A DNA stretch of 64,000 nt from Arthrobacter_B citreus (GTDB lineage: Bacteria; Actinomycetota; Actinomycetes; Actinomycetales; Micrococcaceae). Below are positions 51,841 through 59,964 of the stretch, in pieces. The stretch's first letter is position 1, and the number at the start of each line of letters is the position of its first letter. The stretch is taken from the NCBI RefSeq assembly GCF_042429235.1, contig NZ_JBHMBA010000002.1; one strand, 5' to 3'. The translations under genes and the position numbers were made by a program. A model generated the notes under the pieces. The model saw only the letters and a program-made list of their open reading frames with translations, was not told where the DNA came from and made no database searches.

Positions 51841-51940
51841 ACTGCACGACATCGTTGTGGGGGAAGGGCCCAGTGCGGAGATGGCTCGCGGGGCAGTCCC
51901 GGGATGCCAGGCAGATGAGATGCGTCCAATTCTCTCCGGC

Positions 51941-51994
51941 TTGGTTTTACGTGAAGCTTCAACTAAACTAATTACATGAACCTTCAAGTAAATC
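51941..51994 (+). promoter_or_regulatory. Promoter with MarR-like operator of the VOC gene
   Basis: TTGGTT (51941-51946), a 17-base spacer and TAAACT (51964-51969) make a good promoter whose start point would be the ATG itself. The spacer holds the palindrome TGAAGCTTCA (51952-51961). A second, related copy (ATGAACCTTCAAGTAAATC, 51976-51994) covers the start codon. MarR-family repressors bind TTGAA/TTCAA palindromes of this kind. Confidence 0.55.
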
Positions 51995-52863
51995 CATCCG
52001 ACCTGTTGCCCTCCGAGCTCACCATGGGAACCGTGATGCTCAAGGTTGGCGACATGGCCGGTGTTTCCGCCTACTACCGGGGCGCCCTGGGCCTGGAGGT
52101 GGTGGCGGAAGCCGACGGCGGGCAGTACCTGGGCCGCGGAAGCGTGCCGCTGGTTCACCTGGCTCCGGCTCCCGGGCTGCAGGTGGCGTCACGGGGTGAG
52201 GCGGGCCTGTTCCACACGGCCATCCTCTTTGACTCGCAGGCTGACCTGGCCGCAACCGTTGCGACCGCTGCCCAGTACGACCCGTCAGCCTTTGTCGGCT
52301 CGGCCGACCACCTGGTCAGCGAGGCGTTCTACTTCACCGACCCTGAGGGCAACGGCATTGAGCTCTACTACGACAAGCCCCGGGACCTCTGGGACTGGGA
52401 TGAAACGGCCACGGGCCGGGAGGTGCGGATGGCATCGCTCGCCCTCTCTCCCCAGGAGTATTTCCGGAATCACCTCACCGAGGGTGCGCTGGCCGGGCTG
52501 CGCTCAACCGAGGCCGGCGTCGGGCATGTCCATCTCCAGGTGGGCAACACGGACACCGCGGCCGCTTTCTATGTGGACACGCTGGGCTTTGAACGCACCG
52601 CCGGCTTCCATGGCCAGGCCCTGTTCGTTTCCGCCGGCGGCTACCACCACCACATGGCCATGAATGTCTGGAACAGCCGCGGTGCCGGCCCCCGCCGTGA
52701 CACCCTTGGCCTGGGAGAGGTGCTGATCACCGTTCCCGCAGCCGACGACGTCGCCGGGCTGGCGGACCGGCTGAAGGCCGCCGGCATCTCCAGCCACCAC
52801 ACCGGCGCCGAGCTCCGGTTCGAGGATCCCTGGCGGAACCGCCTGCGGGTTGCCGTCGGATAG
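51976..52863 (+). CDS. VOC-family ring-cleavage dioxygenase / glyoxalase-like protein
   Basis: 295 residues with two vicinal-oxygen-chelate modules. Module 1 has MGTVMLKVGDMAGVSAYYRG, LFHTAILF and a metal Glu in GNGIELYYDKP; module 2 has VGHVHLQVGNTDTAAAFYVD and HHHMAMNVW. This matches the catechol-2,3-dioxygenase (CatE/YfiE) group. Likely detoxifies a quinone- or catechol-like compound, consistent with the MarR-like operator. ATG start; probably leaderless. Confidence 0.82.
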   Translation: MNLQVNPSDLLPSELTMGTVMLKVGDMAGVSAYYRGALGLEVVAEADGGQYLGRGSVPLVHLAPAPGLQVASRGEAGLFHTAILFDSQADLAATVATAAQYDPSAFVGSADHLVSEAFYFTDPEGNGIELYYDKPRDLWDWDETATGREVRMASLALSPQEYFRNHLTEGALAGLRSTEAGVGHVHLQVGNTDTAAAFYVDTLGFERTAGFHGQALFVSAGGYHHHMAMNVWNSRGAGPRRDTLGLGEVLITVPAADDVAGLADRLKAAGISSHHTGAELRFEDPWRNRLRVAVG

Positions 52864-52901
52864 GCCCCCGCAGTCAAGTCGCCAAACATGGAGTCATCTG
52901 G

Positions 52902-52907
52902 CACAAT
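52902..52907 (+). promoter_or_regulatory. -10 region of the rpsP operon
   Basis: CACAAT lies within TGGCACAATGG, almost the same as TGGCAGAATGG in the rplS promoter. The -35 region is weak. The mRNA leader before rpsP would be about 125 bases. Confidence 0.45.
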
Positions 52908-53041
52908 GGTCAGGTACTCGATCTGCGTGGCCCCTCTCTCCGCGCATGTATCTTGTCCTTTTTGAACCCCAACGTTATGGCCCGCCCCACGGGAGCAGAA
53001 GTACGGGTTCGCCCCTTTTCAGATCAGGAGTGACCACTAAA

Positions 53042-53449
53042 GTGGCCGTAAAGATTCGCCTTAAGCGCCTTGGCAAGAAGTTCTCAGCACACTACCGCGT
53101 CGTTGTCATGGATTCCCGTGCCAAGCGCGATGGCCGTGCCATCGAGGAAATCGGACTGTACCGTCCGACCGAGAACCCGTCGTACATCGACATCAAGTCG
53201 GACCGCGCCCAGTACTGGCTCGGCGTCGGCGCCCAGCCCACCGAGCAGGTCGCAGTTCTGCTGAAGATCACCGGTGACTGGCAGAAGTTCAAGAACATCG
53301 AAGGCCAGGAGGGCACCCTCCAGGTCAAGGCTCCGAAGGAAGCTTTCGTGGCTCCCGAGAAGAAGTCCGTGATCGTTCCCGAGGCCATCACCCCGAAGGC
53401 CAAGAAGGACGAAGCTCCCGAGGCTTCCGCAGAGGCTGAGGCTGAGTAA
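53042..53449 (+). CDS. rpsP: 30S ribosomal protein S16
   Basis: 135 residues from GTG, with CAGGAGTG ahead. VKIRLKRLGKKFSAHYRVVV and RAIEEIGLYRPTENPS are the S16 core. The Lys/Glu/Ala-rich C-terminal tail (about 45 residues) is typical of actinobacteria. First gene of the conserved rpsP-khpA-rimM-trmD order. Confidence 0.97.
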   Translation: MAVKIRLKRLGKKFSAHYRVVVMDSRAKRDGRAIEEIGLYRPTENPSYIDIKSDRAQYWLGVGAQPTEQVAVLLKITGDWQKFKNIEGQEGTLQVKAPKEAFVAPEKKSVIVPEAITPKAKKDEAPEASAEAEAE

Positions 53450-53450
53450 C

Positions 53451-53693
53451 TTGCTGGCCGAAGCGCTGGAGCATCTCGTCCGCGGAATCGTTGACAGTCC
53501 TGAGGACGTCAAGGTTTCCGCCAAGAGCAACCGCCGCGGGGAAACCCTCGAGGTGCGCGTTCATCAGGATGATCTGGGCCGCGTCATCGGGCGCCAGGGA
53601 CGGACCGCACGCGCACTGCGCACTGTGATCGCAGCCCTGGCCGACGGTGAGCCGGTTCGCGTCGATGTAGTGGATACCGACCGCCGCCGCTGA
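53451..53693 (+). CDS. khpA: KH-domain RNA-binding protein KhpA
   Basis: 80 residues from TTG, starting one base after the rpsP stop. A single KH domain with LGRVIGRQGRTARALRTVI (the GxxG loop). Binds RNA and acts with KhpB/Jag in other Gram-positives. Conserved position between rpsP and rimM. Confidence 0.92.
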   Translation: MLAEALEHLVRGIVDSPEDVKVSAKSNRRGETLEVRVHQDDLGRVIGRQGRTARALRTVIAALADGEPVRVDVVDTDRRR

Positions 53694-53741
53694 TTATCCG
53701 CGGCACGGCCGGACTGCAACGGCAGTTCTCAGCACTTACCA

Positions 53742-53794
53742 AGCAGTACCAGTTGGACCAAGCAGTACCAGTTGAACAGCAGTACCAGTTGAAC
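53742..53794. repeat. Three tandem 17-19 bp repeats
   Basis: AGCAGTACCAGTTGGACCA, then two identical copies of AGCAGTACCAGTTGAAC, head to tail in the khpA-rimM gap. The copies start at 53742, 53761 and 53778. No coding role. Confidence 0.85.
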
Positions 53795-53805
53795 GCAGTT
53801 CACGG

Positions 53806-53852
53806 CATCCGGCCCCTGCACCAGATAATGGTGAAGGGGCCGGATGTGTTTT
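53806..53852 (+). terminator. Terminator between khpA and rimM
   Basis: CATCCGGCCCCT (53806-53817) pairs perfectly with AGGGGCCGGATG (53835-53846), followed by TGTTTT. It probably ends rpsP-khpA messages or attenuates read-through into rimM. Confidence 0.75.
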
Positions 53853-53939
53853 CCGGCCAGTACCCCGCACGCGCCGCGCTCAGTTCGCGCCGCTGCACCC
53901 GTCGCACCATTTATGCCGCACCACAACAAGGAGACCCCC

Positions 53940-54566
53940 ATGCAGTTACAGGTGGCACGCATCGGCAAGCCGCACGGCATCCGCGGTGAAGTGACCGTCC
54001 AGGTCATGACCGACGCCCCCGAAGACCGCTTTGTGCCCGGAACCGAGCTCACCGTCGAGCCCGCGTCCAAGGGCCCGCTCACGGTCATCAGCGCACGGTG
54101 GAACAAGGACATCCTGCTCCTGGGTTTCGAAGAGATCGCGGACCGCAACGGCGCCGAGGAGCTGCGCGGCGCCATCCTCTCGGTTGACACCGACGAGCTG
54201 GACGGCGAGGACGACGACGAAGGCTGGTACGAGCACGAGCTGGTGGGCCTGCAGGCGAAGGTGGGCGACGACGTCGTTGGCACCGTCAGCGGCCTGCGCA
54301 CCCTGACGGTCCAGGATCTCCTGGTGGTGGATGACGCCCAGGGGCGCGAGGTCTTGGTGCCGTTCGTGGAAGCCATCGTTCCCGAGGTTAATGTCGAGGG
54401 CGGATTCGTCCTGATCACCCCGCCGCCGGGCTTGTTTGAACTGAACCTGCCCGAGGACAAGCCGGCCAAGCAGGACAAGCCGGCCAAGCAGGACAAGCCG
54501 GCCAAGCAGGACAAGGCGGAGAAGACGTCGGACACCGACAGTGCCCGGGACGGGGCCGGCAGCTAA
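53940..54566 (+). CDS. rimM: Ribosome maturation factor RimM
   Basis: 208 residues. VARIGKPHGIRGEVTVQV at the N-terminus, the GWYEHELVGL PRC-barrel start, and VPFVEAIVPEVNVEGG. Assists 30S assembly by binding S19. ATG with AAGGAG upstream. The C-terminus ends in three exact DKPAKQ repeats, a low-complexity tail not part of the fold. Confidence 0.95.
   Translation: MQLQVARIGKPHGIRGEVTVQVMTDAPEDRFVPGTELTVEPASKGPLTVISARWNKDILLLGFEEIADRNGAEELRGAILSVDTDELDGEDDDEGWYEHELVGLQAKVGDDVVGTVSGLRTLTVQDLLVVDDAQGREVLVPFVEAIVPEVNVEGGFVLITPPPGLFELNLPEDKPAKQDKPAKQDKPAKQDKAEKTSDTDSARDGAGS
54456..54509 (+). repeat. Three exact 18-bp repeats inside rimM
   Basis: GACAAGCCGGCCAAGCAG is repeated three times without change, then degenerates (GACAAGGCGG). 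It codes for Asp-Lys-Pro-Ala-Lys-Gln repeats, so unit loss or gain keeps the frame. Confidence 0.92.
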
Positions 54567-54567
54567 C

Positions 54568-55350
54568 GTGCGCATTGATGTAGTCAGCATTTTTCCGGAG
54601 TACCTGGCCGCGCTTGACCTGTCACTGATCGGCAAGGCGCGGCAGGATGGTCTGCTGGACCTGAACGTCCACGACCTCCGCGACTTCACCACCGACCGGC
54701 ACCGCACCGTGGACGATACGCCCTATGGCGGCGGAGCGGGCATGGTCATGAAGGCGGAGCCGTGGGCGCAGGCGCTGTCCTCAATCGCAGGTCCCGAGGA
54801 AGCGGCGCGCCCCGTGCTGATTGTTCCTTCGCCCGCCGGCGCGGTGTTTACGCAGGCCATGGCGTATGAGCTCGCCGAGGAAAAGCACCTGGTCTTCGCC
54901 TGCGGACGGTACGAAGGCATCGACGAACGGGTTCTTGAATGGGCCGGCGAACGCTTTGACGTCCGCCCGGTCAGCCTCGGCGACTACGTGCTCAACGGGG
55001 GAGAGGTGGCGGTGCTGGCCATGGTGGAGGCCATTGGCCGCCTGGTGCCCGGCGTCGTCGGAAACCCCGAATCCCTGGTGGAGGAATCGCACTCGGACGG
55101 GCTGCTCGAGTACCCCGTGTACACCAAGCCCTCCGCATGGCGGGACCGGGATGTCCCGGAGATCCTGCTCAGCGGCAACCACGGCAAGATTGCCCAGTGG
55201 CGCCGCGGCCAGCAGCTGCAGCGCACCGCCGCACGCCGTCCGGACCTGCTCGGAAAACTCGATCCCGCCCAGCTGACCAAGGCGGACAAAGCCACGCTGG
55301 AAGCCCTGGGATACGAAGTGACCAAAGACAGGGTGCAGCCGCGCCCGTAA
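54568..55350 (+). CDS. trmD: tRNA (guanine37-N1)-methyltransferase
   Basis: 260 residues from GTG, one base after the rimM stop. SPOUT-fold enzyme: RIDVVSIFPEY, DDTPYGGGAGMVMKAEP, ACGRYEGIDERV (knot) and SLGDYVLNGGEVAVLAMVEA. Methylates G37 of tRNAs to keep the reading frame. Confidence 0.97.
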   Translation: MRIDVVSIFPEYLAALDLSLIGKARQDGLLDLNVHDLRDFTTDRHRTVDDTPYGGGAGMVMKAEPWAQALSSIAGPEEAARPVLIVPSPAGAVFTQAMAYELAEEKHLVFACGRYEGIDERVLEWAGERFDVRPVSLGDYVLNGGEVAVLAMVEAIGRLVPGVVGNPESLVEESHSDGLLEYPVYTKPSAWRDRDVPEILLSGNHGKIAQWRRGQQLQRTAARRPDLLGKLDPAQLTKADKATLEALGYEVTKDRVQPRP

Positions 55351-55380
55351 TTGGTGGCGTTTGTCCGGGTGTGGCAGAAT
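55351..55380 (+). promoter_or_regulatory. Promoter of rplS
   Basis: TTGGTG (55351-55356), 18-base spacer, CAGAAT (55375-55380) within TGGCAGAATGG. The -35 begins at the base after the trmD stop. A leader of about 185 bases precedes rplS and may regulate L19 synthesis. Confidence 0.5.
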
Positions 55381-55567
55381 GGATAACTGTGTCATCTGGG
55401 TCCGCACCTGCCACAGGGGGAGCGCGGCCAACAGACTGCACGCCGGCAGCCAATCCTCGGCTCGGCCGGTCTCTAGCTTCGGCAGCATCTGTGCGGCGTC
55501 AAAACCGCATCCTTGCGTGCCGTTACCAAAGTGGGTGACCTGTGGCGTCCACCAGGAGTGATAAAAA

Positions 55568-55927
55568 ATGCACATCCTAGATTCTGTTGATGCAGCTTCG
55601 CTGCGTTCAGACATCCCCGAGTTCCGCGCCGGTGACACGGTCAAGGTTCACGTAAACATCATCGAAGGCAAGAACACCCGTGTTCAGGTCTTCCAGGGCT
55701 TCGTCATGAAGCGCCAGGGCGACGGCCTGCGCGAGACCTTCACGGTCCGCAAGGTCAGCTTCGGTGTCGGCGTTGAGCGTACCTTCCCGGTGCACTCCCC
55801 GGTCATCGACAAGATCGAACTGGTCTCCAAGGGCGATGTCCGCCGTGCAAAGCTGTACTACATGCGCGATCTGCGCGGCAAGGCAGCCAAGATCAAGGAA
55901 AAGCGCGACGCACGTCCCGCCAAGTAA
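55568..55927 (+). CDS. rplS: 50S ribosomal protein L19
   Basis: 119 residues. PEFRAGDTVKVHVNIIEG, RVQVFQGFVMKRQGDGLRET and FPVHSPVIDKIELVSKGDVR are the L19 signature. ATG preceded by AGGAGTG. Followed five bases later by lepB. Confidence 0.97.
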   Translation: MHILDSVDAASLRSDIPEFRAGDTVKVHVNIIEGKNTRVQVFQGFVMKRQGDGLRETFTVRKVSFGVGVERTFPVHSPVIDKIELVSKGDVRRAKLYYMRDLRGKAAKIKEKRDARPAK

Positions 55928-55932
55928 ATTTC

Positions 55933-56655
55933 TTGATCCACGCATCATCCGCTTCGGGGGAGTCTCCGGACTCCCCCGTGAAGCACACGAAACGCCGGTC
56001 CAGGTTTGTGGGCTGGCGTTTCGTGTTATGCGCCCTGGCCGCCGCCGTCGTGCTGTCGGCGGTTGTCCGGGCGTTCGTCGTCGACGTCTATTACATTCCC
56101 TCCACATCCATGCAGCCGCTGCTGGAACCCGGTGACCGGGTGGTGGTGTCCCGCACCGACTACCGGTCCGGCGACATCCGGCGGGGCGACGTCGTGGTCT
56201 TCGACGGACGGGGATCCCTGGCGCCGCTGCACAACAGCGACCCCATGCCCGTGACCGCGGTGAAGTCCGTGGCCCGCTGGATGGGACTGGCCGGAAGTGA
56301 CACCGTCTACGTGAAACGGGTCATGGGAATACCGGGCGACCGCATCAGCTGCTGCACCGCCGAGGAACCGCGGATTACCGTCAATGGAACTCCGGTGGAC
56401 GAGTCATACGTTTATCCGGGAGACGCTCCGAGCGAGGAGTCCTTCGATGTCATTGTCCCCGAGGGCCGGTTGTGGCTGATGGGGGACCACCGGTCCGAAT
56501 CCGCCGATTCACGCTCCCTGCTGGGAGCGCCCGGCGGCGGCCTCGTATCGGAGGAACGCGTCATTGGCAGGGCCACGTCCATCCTGTGGCCGCTGGAGCG
56601 TAGTTCGGATATTGAGCGGCTAGAGTTAGGAGCCGAGTGGAACACGGCGAAGTAA
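55933..56655 (+). CDS. lepB: Signal peptidase I (first of two)
   Basis: 240 residues from TTG. Removes signal peptides outside the membrane. One N-terminal helix (LCALAAAVVLSAVVRAFVV), catalytic Ser59 in IPSTSMQP, catalytic Lys128 in VYVKRVMGIPGD and MGDHRSESADSR near the end. Both catalytic residues are intact. Followed after 11 bases by a second, only partly similar gene. Confidence 0.92.
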   Translation: MIHASSASGESPDSPVKHTKRRSRFVGWRFVLCALAAAVVLSAVVRAFVVDVYYIPSTSMQPLLEPGDRVVVSRTDYRSGDIRRGDVVVFDGRGSLAPLHNSDPMPVTAVKSVARWMGLAGSDTVYVKRVMGIPGDRISCCTAEEPRITVNGTPVDESYVYPGDAPSEESFDVIVPEGRLWLMGDHRSESADSRSLLGAPGGGLVSEERVIGRATSILWPLERSSDIERLELGAEWNTAK

Positions 56656-56666
56656 GAGGAAATCAC

Positions 56667-57509
56667 ATGGCTCAGAATGTCCCGGACGAGCCCAACCAGA
56701 GCGCCGGAACCGGTGCCCACGGCGCGCATTCCGTGAACCCCCGGGCGGCGTCCTCCGGCAAGGGGAACGCGTTCGGACTCCGGCGCAAAGCAGACAAAAA
56801 GCACAGCGAAAAGCCCCGCGGGTTCGGCGGCTGGCTGCGCGAGGTGGCCACCATCATCGTGATTGCGCTGCTGCTTTCCTTCCTCATCAAGACCTTCCTG
56901 TTCCGGGCGTTCTACATTCCTTCGGGTTCCATGGAGGAAACGCTGGAAATCAACGACCGCATCTTCGTGAACCTCCTGGTCCCGGAACCCTTCGACCTGA
57001 ACCGCGGCGACGTGGTGGTCTTCAAGGACACCAAGGGCTGGCTCCCCGAGCTTCCGGCGGCCACCGAAGGACCGGGAACCTGGATCCGGGATGCATTGAC
57101 CTTCGTGGGCCTCGTTCCCGACACCTCGGAGCAGCACCTCGTCAAGCGCGTCATCGGCACCGAGGGAGACCGGGTGGTGTGCTGCGACGCCGACGGCAAG
57201 ATCACAGTCAACGGCGAGCCCCTGAACGAGCCCTACATCTACCCCGGCGCATCGCCGTCGGACGTGGCGTTCGACGTCGTCGTGCCCGAGGGCAAGGTCT
57301 GGGTCATGGGCGACCACCGCAACGCCTCCGCGGATTCCCGCGAACACCTTCAGGATCCCAGCGGCGGGTTCATCGACGTTGAGGACATCGAGGGTAAGGC
57401 CGCAGTGACCGCCTGGCCGCTGAACCGGGCAGGATTCGTGGGAAGCTACCCCGAAGTCTTCGAGAACGTTCCGGAGCCCTCGACCTCCCTTCCGGCCGAA
57501 TCGAAATGA
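56667..57509 (+). CDS. lepB: Signal peptidase I (second of two)
   Basis: 280 residues. An N-terminal Lys/Ser-rich cytoplasmic part (about 55 residues), a membrane helix (VATIIVIALLLSFLIKTFLF), Ser88 in IPSGSMEETL, Lys in HLVKRVIGTEGD, and MGDHRNASADSR. ATG with AAGAGGAAA upstream; an earlier in-frame ATG is ten codons away. Tandem signal peptidases suggest divided substrate sets. Overlaps rnhB (ATGA). Confidence 0.92.
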   Translation: MAQNVPDEPNQSAGTGAHGAHSVNPRAASSGKGNAFGLRRKADKKHSEKPRGFGGWLREVATIIVIALLLSFLIKTFLFRAFYIPSGSMEETLEINDRIFVNLLVPEPFDLNRGDVVVFKDTKGWLPELPAATEGPGTWIRDALTFVGLVPDTSEQHLVKRVIGTEGDRVVCCDADGKITVNGEPLNEPYIYPGASPSDVAFDVVVPEGKVWVMGDHRNASADSREHLQDPSGGFIDVEDIEGKAAVTAWPLNRAGFVGSYPEVFENVPEPSTSLPAESK

Positions 57510-58261
57510 CGGCATCCCCGGCCCGCACCCGCCCCAAGACAGGAACCGGCAGCAAAGCCCCGACGCTTCGGTTTGAACGGTCCTTTGCCGCCGTTGGACA
57601 CAAGGTCCTCGCGGGCTGCGACGAGGTGGGCCGCGGCGCCCTGGCCGGCCCGGTCAGCGTGGGCCTCGTCGCTGTGGACTTGGCGACCGTCCGTTCACTC
57701 AAGGGCGTGCGGGACAGCAAGCTGCTCTCCGTCAGCGACCGGGAAACCCTGGTTCCGCTGATCAAGAAGTGGGCACTCGGATGGGGTGTTGGCCACGCCA
57801 GCGCAGCCGAAATCGACCTCCACGGCATCATGGCCGCGCTGCGCCTGGCCGGCACCCGCGCCTGGGAGCAGGTCTGCGCGGACCTGACCCCCGACGTCGT
57901 TCTCTTGGACGGCAATTACAACTGGCTTTCGCCGGCTTCCCAGGCGAGTCTTTTCGACATCCCCAACGACGACGGCGCCGGCTGCCGTGCGCCCGTCCAC
58001 ACCAAGATCAAGGCCGATATGCAGTGCCTGAGCGTGGCGGCAGCCAGCGTGCTGGCAAAAGTGGAGCGGGATGCGCTGATGGTGGACTACGCTGTGACAC
58101 ATCCTCAGTACGGCTGGGAAGTGAACAAGGGATACGCTACGGCGTCCCATCGGTTGGCGATTGACGAGCACGGGCCCACGCCCCTGCACCGGATGTCCTG
58201 GCGGTTGGGAACGCGTCAGGAACCGTATGCCGGGGACCAAGAGAGCGTCGTTGGGGGATGA
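57506..58261 (+). CDS. rnhB: Ribonuclease HII
   Basis: 251 residues. VLAGCDEVGRGALAGPVSVG carries the first catalytic Asp-Glu, GVRDSKLLS the family Lys, VVLLDGNYNWL the next Asp, and AAASVLAKVERDALM the C-terminal motif. Removes ribonucleotides from DNA and primers. Lies in the usual rplS-lepB-rnhB order. Confidence 0.95.
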   Translation: MTASPARTRPKTGTGSKAPTLRFERSFAAVGHKVLAGCDEVGRGALAGPVSVGLVAVDLATVRSLKGVRDSKLLSVSDRETLVPLIKKWALGWGVGHASAAEIDLHGIMAALRLAGTRAWEQVCADLTPDVVLLDGNYNWLSPASQASLFDIPNDDGAGCRAPVHTKIKADMQCLSVAAASVLAKVERDALMVDYAVTHPQYGWEVNKGYATASHRLAIDEHGPTPLHRMSWRLGTRQEPYAGDQESVVGG

Positions 58262-58268
58262 TGGAATC

Positions 58269-58592
58269 ATGAGTGCGGAAGACCTTGAGAACTATGAAAC
58301 GGACATGGAGCTGCAGCTCTACCGTGAGTACCGCGACGTGGTGGGGCTCTTCAGCTACGTAGTCGAAACGGAGCGCCGGTTCTACCTGGCCAACCACGTG
58401 GACCTGCAGGCACGCTCGGCCGACGGCGAGATCTACTTTGACCTCACGCTCCAGGATGCCTGGGTGTGGGACGTTTACAGATCGGCCCGCTTCGTCAAGA
58501 GCGTCCGGGTGATCACGTTCAAGGACGTCAATGTGGAGGAACTGACCCGCAACGACGACCTCACTATTCCGAAGGCTGACGAACTGGGCTGA
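58269..58592 (+). CDS. DUF2469 protein
   Basis: 107 residues. MSAEDLENYETDMELQLYRE with the acid-rich helix and FSYVVETERRFYLAN fit the DUF2469 family, found nearly always after rnhB in actinobacteria. Function unknown. Its 3' end overlaps the convergent GNAT gene by 29 bases. Confidence 0.92.
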   Translation: MSAEDLENYETDMELQLYREYRDVVGLFSYVVETERRFYLANHVDLQARSADGEIYFDLTLQDAWVWDVYRSARFVKSVRVITFKDVNVEELTRNDDLTIPKADELG

Positions 58593-59172
58593 CGCGGGGG
58601 AGCCGGCCGGCGACGTCGGCCCACTCAGCCCACGGTTCCGCGGGCTTCCGCGGATCCTGCGCGGTCAGGCTGGAAATCCAGCCCTCCACCATCTTTCCCC
58701 GGTGGGGCAGGAAATGGGGGATGGCTATCGGCGGCGGAAACCCGTTGCGCCAGACCGTCTTGTAGCTGCCGGTGTTGCCCGCGTTTGCCGTCCACGTGAC
58801 CACGTCCCAGCCGAGGTCGTCAAAGGCATGGGCAACGGCCAGCGCCACGGCCCTGGACATCAAACCCCTGCCCCGGTGCTCCGGCGCGGTCACAAAACCC
58901 AGGTTTCCCGAGTTAGCGCCTTGGAAGCGCAGATCGAGCGAGCCCGCGTAGGCGCCGTCGGCCTCCAGCGCCCAGGAGACGGCGTCCTCCTGATCCCTGG
59001 CAATGGCCGCCACGTATTCCGCGGCCATGGATTCGGTGTACTCCAGCGGAATGGTGGTCCACTGCCGCGTCAGCGGATCAGTGGAGCGCGAATAGACCGG
59101 ACCGATGTCGGAGGCACAGTGCGGGCGAAGCGTGAGGGCGCCGTCGGACAGCAGCGGGATCTGGAAGGGCAT
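58564..59172 (-). CDS. RimJ/RimL-like GNAT acetyltransferase
   Basis: 202 residues. LTLRPHCASDIGPVYSRSTD at the start, GFVTAPEHRGRGLMSRAVALAVAHAF for acetyl-CoA binding, and TANAGNTGSYKTVWRNGF as the last motif. The group acetylates protein N-termini or small molecules; acceptor unknown. Its stop lies inside DUF2469. Confidence 0.84.
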   Translation of the reverse strand: MPFQIPLLSDGALTLRPHCASDIGPVYSRSTDPLTRQWTTIPLEYTESMAAEYVAAIARDQEDAVSWALEADGAYAGSLDLRFQGANSGNLGFVTAPEHRGRGLMSRAVALAVAHAFDDLGWDVVTWTANAGNTGSYKTVWRNGFPPPIAIPHFLPHRGKMVEGWISSLTAQDPRKPAEPWAEWADVAGRLPRVSPVRQPSE

Positions 59173-59230
59173 GGATCCACCCTAGCCGCAGGGGTGACGG
59201 GCACCGCTGTCCATCTCCTAGACTGCTCCA

Positions 59231-59872
59231 ATGGGACTCCCTGATTCTCCGCTGGCCGGATATCTGGCCGGGAACCGGCGCCTTTACGCGCAGCTTCGGC
59301 CCGATGAGGAGTCGCTGGCGCACCTGACGCAGCTTCAGCGGGACCTGGCCGAGATGACCGAGATTAACGACGGCGGCAGGCCGCGCTGGGTTTCCAAGCA
59401 CGGGATGCACCTCACCCTGATCCATTTCGGCAAGGTCCGCGACGTCTATGCGGTAGTTTCCGTGGCCACCGGCATCGCCTGGGAAGCTTACGAGGAGCTC
59501 CTGGGCGGCTACGTCGCCGAAACCGAGGCTGCCATGCCGCGCCAACCCGTTGTCCTCGAACCCGCAGTCCTGTCCCGCTTCGGCCGGCACGGAAGGACGC
59601 TGGTGCTGGAGTATTTTCCCTCCGCCGTCCTGATGCACTCGCACGCGGCCGCCGTCGCGGCCCTGGAAACGTTTCTCCGCGGCTGCGGCATCGAAGACGT
59701 GGACGCCTTCACCGCAGCCGACCCCAACTTCATGTTTGCGTCCCGGCTCCGTCCGCACATCACGCTGAGCCGGGGCTTTGAGGGCACGTTGCCGGCACCG
59801 TCCCGCGGTTCCGGGGCCGAGGGCTTTCATGCAGCGAGCGTGCGGCTCGAATCCATGCCCGTGGTGTACTAG
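59231..59872 (+). CDS. 2H phosphoesterase-like protein
   Basis: 213 residues with two His-x-Thr motifs, GMHLTLIHFG (about residue 60) and RPHITLSRG (about residue 178), the signature of the 2H (2'-5' RNA ligase/cyclic phosphodiesterase) superfamily. It probably acts on a 2',3'-cyclic phosphate. No exact family recognised. Weakly conserved start; ATG used. Confidence 0.72.
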   Translation: MGLPDSPLAGYLAGNRRLYAQLRPDEESLAHLTQLQRDLAEMTEINDGGRPRWVSKHGMHLTLIHFGKVRDVYAVVSVATGIAWEAYEELLGGYVAETEAAMPRQPVVLEPAVLSRFGRHGRTLVLEYFPSAVLMHSHAAAVAALETFLRGCGIEDVDAFTAADPNFMFASRLRPHITLSRGFEGTLPAPSRGSGAEGFHAASVRLESMPVVY

Positions 59873-59964
59873 TACTTTTGGCGGCTTGGCGGCTTGGCGG
59901 CTTTCACACAGGCCGGCACCACGTGACTTCATGCACGCCAAGACGTGTTGTACGCCGTGACTTA

